The notes below the pieces were generated by a model. It was not told the DNA's origin, ran no database searches, and saw only the letters and a program-made list of their open reading frames with translations. 6,265 bases of DNA, taken from the NCBI GenBank assembly GCA_905480565.1, contig CAJQQW010000135.1, positions 1 to 6,265 of the forward strand, given 5' to 3'. Below, piece by piece: positions 1-6,265 of this stretch. Made by a program: the position numbers and the translations under genes. This stretch comes from an uncultured Halioglobus sp. (GTDB taxonomy: Bacteria > Pseudomonadota > Gammaproteobacteria > Pseudomonadales > Halieaceae). Positions within the stretch are counted from its first letter, which is position 1. Each line of letters begins with the position of its first letter.

Positions 1-9
1 TGTGCGAAA

Positions 10-1050
10 TTATCCCGCTGAGCCCGAGCGATAGTAGGCGCTGGTATAGGTGCAACCTTTCCAATGGTACCTTTTACGCTGAGCCGGTTTATAGTAGTGG
101 TAAAGCGGCCGGACGCCCTTTGCACAATAGTGGCTGACCAGACTCCGCCGAGTACCACTATCATTGTTAATTGGCGCTCCGCCATGCGCGAGGGCCGGGT
201 GCCAGAACAGCACATCGCCCTTTTTCGGGAAGAAGGACGACAATCGCTGCGACCTATTGCGCGCTTCTTCATGTATCCATGCCAACCAGTTATGCAACTG
301 TGCCTCACCGTCGCGGTCTGAATCATAATGCTTGAAGAAGCGACTGAAGAGGAAGTCTGGCCAATGGTGGCTCTCAGGGTAGTACACAAGCTCACCCGTG
401 CCCGGTTGAATATCTTCCAGCGCGATCCAGGCGCCGATAAATTTCATGGGGGCATTCATTCGAACAAAAGCGGTATCCTGGTGCACAGCCTGTTCCGAGC
501 CGGTTTCAAAGCTCAAGCTCTGAGTTAATACCGGCTCGCTTTCCAGAAACAGTGAGAGGTATTCCGTGATTGACCGATGGAACAGCAGACGCCGAGCAGG
601 TTCAGAATAAAAGTAATCATCTACAATCCTGCTGCTGGAATTGCCAGAGAAAACCTCCGCGCTATAAGGCATCGGCGACTTAAGCGTGCTCGAAGTGACA
701 CACAGAGGGGAGGGCGAGCGGGCCTTGAGGCTCTCAAGCCCGTCGAGGTAATCGTCGATAAGCCTGTGATCAACTGCATTATCCAATTTTAAAAAGCCCT
801 GTTCCCGCCAGCTGTTAAGATTGTCGACCTTATCCTCAGCTACCTCACCACGGCTGAGCCTGCGACGGAGTTGGTCTTCATAATCGACCCTGTCAGTCCA
901 AAGCCCACCAAAACGGGAAGGATAGCGTGCCCGATGCAGGCGCTGTTTACAGTAATCAAGGTTGAAGGTCGCAAGACCGAATGCTGTGCGGTAGAGCAGG
1001 GGATTGGTATCAAAAAGGCGTTTTACCGACGCAACCGCGGGCGATATCAC
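10..1050 (-). CDS. Phytanoyl-CoA dioxygenase (PhyH)-family Fe(II)/2-oxoglutarate oxygenase
   Basis: Predicted non-haem iron, 2-oxoglutarate-dependent oxygenase of 346 residues, numbered from a GTG start at 1048-1050. The PhyH-like domain begins near residue 79 with NSWREQGFLKLD. The metal triad is visible: His190 and Asp192 in VHQDT and the distal His289 in HPALAHGGAP. Arg301 or Arg302 in GTRRSLVSHY is the likely 2-oxoglutarate carboxylate ligand. The cupin-like core between them includes WIALEDIQPGTGELVYYPES, which is typical of the family. About 78 residues precede the domain and I recognise no domain in them. No signal peptide or clear membrane segment is seen, so a cytosolic enzyme is likely. 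The substrate cannot be told: family members hydroxylate acyl-CoAs, ectoine, small amino acids and natural products. The gene follows atpC on the same strand after a short spacer, so cotranscription is plausible. A TTG three codons upstream (1057-1059) is the longest possible start, but it has AAGG directly against it. GTG has AAGG nine bases upstream and is preferred. It ends in TAA at 10-12. Family assignment is firm; role is unknown. Confidence 0.88.
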   Translation of the reverse strand: MISPAVASVKRLFDTNPLLYRTAFGLATFNLDYCKQRLHRARYPSRFGGLWTDRVDYEDQLRRRLSRGEVAEDKVDNLNSWREQGFLKLDNAVDHRLIDDYLDGLESLKARSPSPLCVTSSTLKSPMPYSAEVFSGNSSSRIVDDYFYSEPARRLLFHRSITEYLSLFLESEPVLTQSLSFETGSEQAVHQDTAFVRMNAPMKFIGAWIALEDIQPGTGELVYYPESHHWPDFLFSRFFKHYDSDRDGEAQLHNWLAWIHEEARNRSQRLSSFFPKKGDVLFWHPALAHGGAPINNDSGTRRSLVSHYCAKGVRPLYHYYKPAQRKRYHWKGCTYTSAYYRSGSAG

Positions 1051-1056
1051 CTTCGC

Positions 1057-1081
1057 CAACCTTGGCCGAGAGACAAGGTTG
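1057..1081 (-). promoter_or_regulatory. Stem-loop covering the ribosome-binding site of the PhyH-like gene
   Basis: A perfect 8-base inverted repeat, CAACCTTG at 1057-1064 and CAAGGTTG at 1074-1081, encloses a 9-base loop. In the minus-strand transcript the downstream arm reads CAAGGTTG. It contains the AAGG (1060-1063) that is the best Shine-Dalgarno match for the GTG start at 1048-1050, and also the alternative TTG start. The upstream arm begins five bases after the atpC stop codon, within the footprint of a ribosome terminating there. Folding would hide the site, and translation of atpC could open it. The repeat is seen directly; the regulatory role is inferred. Confidence 0.45.
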
Positions 1082-1082
1082 C

Positions 1083-1111
1083 CGGGCTAGCCGCGGCCAG
1101 CCCGATTTTTT
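1083..1111 (+). terminator. Possible intrinsic terminator facing into atpC (plus strand)
   Basis: Read on the plus strand, arms CGGGCTAGC (1083-1091) and GCCAGCCCG (1096-1104) flank a CGCG loop and are followed by A and six T's (1106-1111). The plus-strand RNA stem has one A-C mismatch. On the minus strand the same position is a G-U wobble, so the stem is continuous there, but no U-run follows. The terminator shape therefore points into the atp operon, antisense to it. The element overlaps the last codons and stop of atpC, so part of the pattern may be dictated by coding sequence. No plus-strand gene is seen upstream of it in the window. Confidence 0.4.
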
Positions 1112-1515
1112 AGTTTGCGCAGCGTGGCGAGCTGGGCCGCTGCTTCCGCCAGCTGAGCAGAGGCGCGACCATAGTCGAAGTCCCCTGTCTGGTTAGCCAG
1201 CGCATGCTCGGCCTCTTTGCGCGCCTCTTCGGCAGACGCTTCATCTACGTCGTCTGCACGCAGAGCCGTATCCGCAAGAATAGAGACCACGCCAGGCTGG
1301 ACCTCGAGGAAACCACCAGACACGTAAAACACCTGCTCGTCCCCGCTTTGAGTAATGATACGAACGGGGCCGGGTACGAGGGAAGTCAGCAAGGGCGCAT
1401 GGCCGTAGCTAACTCCCAGTTCACCCATCTCGCCTGTCGCGACGAGCACCTCTACCAGGCCGGAGAAAATTTCCTCCTCCGCGCTGACGATATCGCAGTG
1501 AATTGTCATTGCCAT
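1087..1515 (-). CDS. atpC: F1F0 ATP synthase subunit epsilon
   Basis: Epsilon subunit of the F1 central stalk, 142 residues (139 in E. coli). It sits with gamma on the c-ring and, in many bacteria, restrains ATP hydrolysis through its C-terminal helices. The N-terminal beta-sandwich spans about residues 1-87, with [12 protein letters not shown] at 11-22, GHAPLLT at 38-44, [10 protein letters not shown] at 66-75 and LADTALRA at 80-87. The helical hairpin follows to about residue 135. The start MAMT matches E. coli. GGAG lies seven bases before the ATG, and the spacer to atpD is 25 bases. Two departures from E. coli are visible. Tyr37 replaces the proline of IYPGHAP, and Ser94 stands where the ATP-binding motif I/L-D-x-x-R-A of studied epsilons has arginine (here VDEASA, 90-95). 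The TAG stop lies within a stem-loop, and the frame stays open downstream into the PhyH-like gene. Identity is secure. Confidence 0.97.
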   Translation of the reverse strand: MAMTIHCDIVSAEEEIFSGLVEVLVATGEMGELGVSYGHAPLLTSLVPGPVRIITQSGDEQVFYVSGGFLEVQPGVVSILADTALRADDVDEASAEEARKEAEHALANQTGDFDYGRASAQLAEAAAQLATLRKLKNRAGRG

Positions 1516-1540
1516 TCTGTGGCTCCGCTAACTAACTGGC

Positions 1541-3039
<1,499 letters not shown>

Positions 3040-3903
3040 TCAACTAATAGCCGCAGCGCCACTCACAATCTCCGATAGCTCCTGCGTGATGGCTGACTGT
3101 CTCGCCTTGTTGTACACCAGCTGCAAATCATCGATCAGCTCGCCCGCGTTCTCGGTGGCATTTTTCATTGCCAGCATCCGGGCTGCCTGTTCACAAGCGC
3201 CGTTCTCAACCACAGACTGATAAACCTGAGACTCGATATAACGCGTCAACAGGCCTTCCAATAATTCTTTCGCGTCGGGCTCGTAGATGTAATCCCAATG
3301 GTGCTTCATTTCATCTGACTGTTCCGCCTCTAGAGGAAGCAGCTGTTCCACATTGGGATTTTGAGTCATAGTATTGACGAACTCATTACTCACCAGGAAT
3401 AGCCTGTCTATGCTGCCCTCTTCGTAGGCGTCGAGCATTGTCTTGACGCCGCCAATCAGGTCTCCCACACTGGGCTCTTCTCCCAAATCACGAACAGCTG
3501 CCGTGACGTTTCCTCCATAGCTACCAAAGAATGCAGCACCCTTGGCACCCACCAGGCATAGATCGATCTCGATATTCTTGTCATCCCACCCCTTCATCGC
3601 CTTAACAGTCGCCTTAAACAGGTTGATGTTAAGACCACCACAAAGACCGCGATCCGTAGAGACGACTATAAAACCAACACGCCTCACTTCCCGCTCCTGC
3701 ATGTAGATATGACGGTACTCGGGGGCAGAATTCGCCAAGTGGCCGATCACAGAACGCATACGACGGGCGTAAGGCTTACCTAGCTGCATGCGATCCTGGG
3801 CCTTACGCATCTTGCTGGCCGCGACCATTTCCATCGCACTGGTAATCTTTTGAGTACTCTGGATACTCGAGATCTTCGTACGAATTTCTTTTCCGGCTGC
3901 CAT
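3040..3903 (-). CDS. atpG: F1F0 ATP synthase subunit gamma
   Basis: Gamma subunit, the rotating shaft of F1, which transmits c-ring rotation to the alpha-beta hexamer. It has 287 residues, the same as E. coli. The N-terminal coiled-coil helix carries the family sequence [16 protein letters not shown] at 6-21 followed by [14 protein letters not shown] (23-36). The central Rossmann-like domain has [11 protein letters not shown] at 82-92. The C-terminal helix has [20 protein letters not shown] at 264-283, the signature of the family. The ATG at 3901-3903 is preceded by GGAG at seven bases and lies 15 bases after the atpA stop. Translation ends in TGA at 3040-3042. No missing region or odd residue was found. 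Confidence 0.98.
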   Translation of the reverse strand: MAAGKEIRTKISSIQSTQKITSAMEMVAASKMRKAQDRMQLGKPYARRMRSVIGHLANSAPEYRHIYMQEREVRRVGFIVVSTDRGLCGGLNINLFKATVKAMKGWDDKNIEIDLCLVGAKGAAFFGSYGGNVTAAVRDLGEEPSVGDLIGGVKTMLDAYEEGSIDRLFLVSNEFVNTMTQNPNVEQLLPLEAEQSDEMKHHWDYIYEPDAKELLEGLLTRYIESQVYQSVVENGACEQAARMLAMKNATENAGELIDDLQLVYNKARQSAITQELSEIVSGAAAIS

Positions 3904-3918
3904 CCGTTATCTCCGGGA

Positions 3919-5463
3919 TTACCAGGTCTGGGTCGACTTGAACGTTTCGATAGCAGACTTGAACGTCGCCTCGATCTCGTCATTATAGTCGCCACTCTCA
4001 ACCAGACTGCTCATCAGGTCGCCGTGTTCGGCGTGCATGTATGACAGCAGGGCCGCCTCAAAGTCACCTACCTTATTGACTTCGACATCACTCAGGTGGC
4101 CTTCGTTTGCCGCGTAGAGGACCAAGCCCATCTCCGCGATGGACTGGGGCGAGTATTGCTTTTGCTTCATCAATTCCGTGACACGTTCACCGTGATCCAG
4201 CTGCGCCTTCGTGGCATCGTCCAGGTCAGACGCGAACTGCGAAAAGGCGGCCAGTTCACGATACTGGGCAAGTGCGGTTCGAACCCCGCCTGAAAGCTTT
4301 TTCATAATCTTGGTCTGTGCCGCGCCACCCACACGCGATACGGAAATGCCCGCGTCCATAGCAGGGCGAACGCCCGCGTTGAACATACCGGACTCAAGAA
4401 AGATCTGACCATCGGTAATAGAAATCACGTTAGTCGGGACGAAGGCGGAAACGTCACCCGCCTGAGTCTCAATAATTGGCAGTGCGGTAAGAGAACCGGT
4501 TTTTCCCTTAACCTCGCCGTTGGTAGCCTGCTCTACATAGTTGGCATTTACTCGTGCCGCGCGCTCCAACAGGCGCGAGTGCAGATAAAACACATCTCCG
4601 GGGTAAGCTTCACGTCCCGGCGGGCGGCGCAGAAGAAGGGAGATCTGACGATAAGCCCATGCCTGCTTGGTGAGGTCATCATAAATAATTAATGCATCTT
4701 CACCGCGGTCGCGGTAGTACTCACCCATAGTGCAACCAGCAAACGGCGCCAAATACTGCATCGCAGCCGGGTCAGATGCATTCGCGGCCACGATGATCGT
4801 GTGGTCCATCGCGCCGTGCTCTTCGAGCTTGCGCACAACCGCTGCGACAGAAGATGCCTTCTGACCAACCGCCACGTAAATACACTTTATGCCTGTATTT
4901 TTCTGGTTAATGATCGCATCGATTGCAATCGCGGTCTTACCAATCTGGCGGTCACCAATAATAAGCTCTCGCTGACCGCGGCCGATGGGCACCATGGAAT
5001 CAATCGCCTTGAGACCGATCTGTACAGGCTCATCTACAGACTGGCGAGCGATTACGCCGGGCGCTACCTTTTCAAGTGCATCGGTAGCGGCCGCGTTCAC
5101 CGGCCCCTTTCCGTCGATCGGGGTACCCAGTGCGTCTACCACGCGACCCTGTAGCTCGGGGCCCACAGGCACTTGGAGAATCCGGCTGGTGCATCGGCAG
5201 CTCTGGCCTTCTGCTATCCCTTTATAGTCGCCAAGGATTACCGCACCGACAGAGTCCCGCTCCAGGTTGAGTGCCATACCATAGACACCACCCTCAAATT
5301 CGATCATCTCGCCATACATCACCTCGGCCAGTCCGTGGATTCTGATAATGCCGTCTGTCACGGAGACTACGGTGCCCTCATTGCGGGCTTCACTGCTAAC
5401 ATCGAGTTGATCGATGCGCGACTTGATGATCTCGCTAATTTCAGATGGATTCAGTTGCTGCAT
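3919..5463 (-). CDS. atpA: F1F0 ATP synthase subunit alpha
   Basis: Alpha subunit of F1, 514 residues (513 in E. coli). It binds nucleotide non-catalytically and supplies an arginine to each catalytic site on beta. Motifs in order: [18 protein letters not shown] (28-45) in the N-terminal barrel; the P-loop GDRQIGKT at 170-177 with Lys176 and Thr177; Walker B ALIIYDD at 257-263; [19 protein letters not shown] (279-297); and [10 protein letters not shown], whose Arg377 matches the E. coli arginine finger Arg376. The P-loop carries Ile174 where E. coli has threonine, and Trp269 replaces the valine of KQAVAYR. The N-terminus [17 protein letters not shown] is the delta-binding helix and supports this start. 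GAGG lies eight bases before the ATG. The gene sits 31 bases after atpH and 15 before atpG. It is complete and should be functional. Confidence 0.99.
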   Translation of the reverse strand: MQQLNPSEISEIIKSRIDQLDVSSEARNEGTVVSVTDGIIRIHGLAEVMYGEMIEFEGGVYGMALNLERDSVGAVILGDYKGIAEGQSCRCTSRILQVPVGPELQGRVVDALGTPIDGKGPVNAAATDALEKVAPGVIARQSVDEPVQIGLKAIDSMVPIGRGQRELIIGDRQIGKTAIAIDAIINQKNTGIKCIYVAVGQKASSVAAVVRKLEEHGAMDHTIIVAANASDPAAMQYLAPFAGCTMGEYYRDRGEDALIIYDDLTKQAWAYRQISLLLRRPPGREAYPGDVFYLHSRLLERAARVNANYVEQATNGEVKGKTGSLTALPIIETQAGDVSAFVPTNVISITDGQIFLESGMFNAGVRPAMDAGISVSRVGGAAQTKIMKKLSGGVRTALAQYRELAAFSQFASDLDDATKAQLDHGERVTELMKQKQYSPQSIAEMGLVLYAANEGHLSDVEVNKVGDFEAALLSYMHAEHGDLMSSLVESGDYNDEIEATFKSAIETFKSTQTW

Positions 5464-5494
5464 GCTCTGTTCCTCAATCCTGTTTCCTGTTCCG

Positions 5495-6031
5495 TTAGGA
5501 ATTCATTGCTTCGGCCAGCTTATTCAGCCTACCGCGCACCGAGCCGTCGATAACCGTATCGCCGGCCCTGATTAATACCCCGCCCAGCAATTCGCTGTCC
5601 GTGGATGAACTCATTTTTACCTGGCGTGCCAGTTTCTGACCCAGCGCGCTGGCTAATTGTGTGACCGTTGCCTCCGGCAGTTCAAATGCTGAAATCACTT
5701 CAACATCTACCGATTTTTCCTGGTTCGCCTTGTACAACTCAAACTGCTTATGTATTTCCGGCACCAAGATCAGTCGTTTATTGGCCGCAAGGATGCTGAT
5801 AAAGTTTTTCAGCTCGGCACCAATATTTTCACCACAGACGTCGCTCAACGTGCTCGCTTGCTGCTCGTTCGTCAGCTCTGGATTAACCAAAACCTGCGCC
5901 ATGCCTTCGTGCTCGACAACTGCTGCCAACGTGGTCAACTGTGCCGCCCATTCAGCAAGAGCAGACTTCTCCAGGGCGTACTCGAAAGCAGCCTTGGCAT
6001 AGGGACGAGCCAGTGTGCTTAGTTCAGCCAT
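5495..6031 (-). CDS. atpH: F1F0 ATP synthase subunit delta
   Basis: Delta subunit (OSCP homologue), 178 residues (177 in E. coli). It caps the alpha-beta hexamer and joins it to the b-subunit stator stalk. The N-terminal six-helix domain that binds the alpha N-terminus begins [14 protein letters not shown] (7-20). The conserved C-terminal region reads [20 protein letters not shown] at 147-166, followed by GRLNKL. The ATG at 6029-6031 lies 12 bases after the atpF stop with a GAGG about six bases upstream, which suggests tight coupling to atpF. The next gene, atpA, encodes its direct binding partner. This is the least conserved F1 subunit in general, but the signatures make the call firm. Confidence 0.97.
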   Translation of the reverse strand: MAELSTLARPYAKAAFEYALEKSALAEWAAQLTTLAAVVEHEGMAQVLVNPELTNEQQASTLSDVCGENIGAELKNFISILAANKRLILVPEIHKQFELYKANQEKSVDVEVISAFELPEATVTQLASALGQKLARQVKMSSSTDSELLGGVLIRAGDTVIDGSVRGRLNKLAEAMNS

Positions 6032-6043
6032 AATGACCTCGAA

Positions 6044-6265
6044 TTAAAGCTCGGAAGCCAGTTTGTCGACCAGCTCCCTGTGGGCGTTTTCGTCGATTGC
6101 TGCGCCCAGCACTTTTTCTGCGCCCGCCAGAGACAATGCAGCTACCTGACCACGCAGGTGCTCCTTTGCGCGGTTGGCCTCCTGCTCAATCTCTGCCTGT
6201 GCCGCAGCTTTAACGCGGTCCGCTTCGGTGACCGCGGCCTCTTTGGCCTCATCGACCAATTGCCC
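6044..6265 (-). CDS. atpF: F1F0 ATP synthase subunit b (3' end only)
   Basis: C-terminal 73 codons plus TAA stop of subunit b; the 5' part, including the membrane anchor, lies beyond the right edge. Subunit b forms the dimeric peripheral stalk that holds F1 still against the rotor. The visible part is a charged, alanine-rich helix typical of the stalk ([20 protein letters not shown]). It continues into the delta-binding end with [14 protein letters not shown] and the terminal VDKLASEL, close to the E. coli ending VDKLVAEL. The frame is open to the last base of the window. The TTG near 6257-6259 is an internal leucine codon and not a start. It is followed by atpH after 12 bases. Confidence 0.95.
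   Translation of the reverse strand, partial: GQLVDEAKEAAVTEADRVKAAAQAEIEQEANRAKEHLRGQVAALSLAGAEKVLGAAIDENAHRELVDKLASEL

Noticed and set aside
4801..5154. Plus-strand open frame of 117 codons opposite atpA
   Set aside because: Antisense to the conserved alpha P-loop region; no domain and no convincing ribosome-binding site.

Overview
The window is the distal part of a bacterial atp operon, read entirely on the minus strand, followed by one accessory gene. In transcription order (right to left) it holds the 3' end of atpF (subunit b), then complete atpH (delta), atpA (alpha), atpG (gamma), atpD (beta) and atpC (epsilon), and finally a gene for a phytanoyl-CoA dioxygenase (PhyH)-family Fe(II)/2-oxoglutarate oxygenase. 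The gene order F-H-A-G-D-C, the subunit lengths (178, 514, 287, 465 and 142 residues) and the close resemblance to the Escherichia coli subunits suggest a gammaproteobacterium. A marine, non-enteric lineage is a plausible guess but is not shown by the sequence.

Region by region: 6044-6265 is the C-terminal end of subunit b. 5495-6031 is delta, 3919-5463 alpha, 3040-3903 gamma, 1541-2938 beta and 1087-1515 epsilon. Spacers are 12, 31, 15, 101 and 25 bases, each with a Shine-Dalgarno-like purine run before the next ATG. The only wide spacer is gamma-beta. A 36-base spacer (27 bases to the longest possible start) separates epsilon from the PhyH-like gene, which ends at base 10. There is no convincing plus-strand gene and no gene-free stretch over about 100 bases.

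Together the atp genes encode the complete F1 head (alpha, beta, gamma, delta, epsilon) and part of the stator stalk (b). The catalytic residues of alpha and beta are present, so the enzyme should be functional. Subunits a, c and most of b, and the operon promoter, lie beyond the right edge.

The unusual part is the epsilon/PhyH junction at 1040-1111. In many gammaproteobacteria glmU follows atpC, but here a predicted oxygenase follows in the same direction and the same reading frame as epsilon. The junction carries two adjacent stem-loops. One spans the atpC stop codon, and the other buries the likely ribosome-binding site of the oxygenase gene. Read on the plus strand, the first stem-loop is followed by six T's and resembles an intrinsic terminator facing into the atp operon. 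This suggests translational coupling to atpC or protection from antisense transcription. Both are inferences from inverted repeats.
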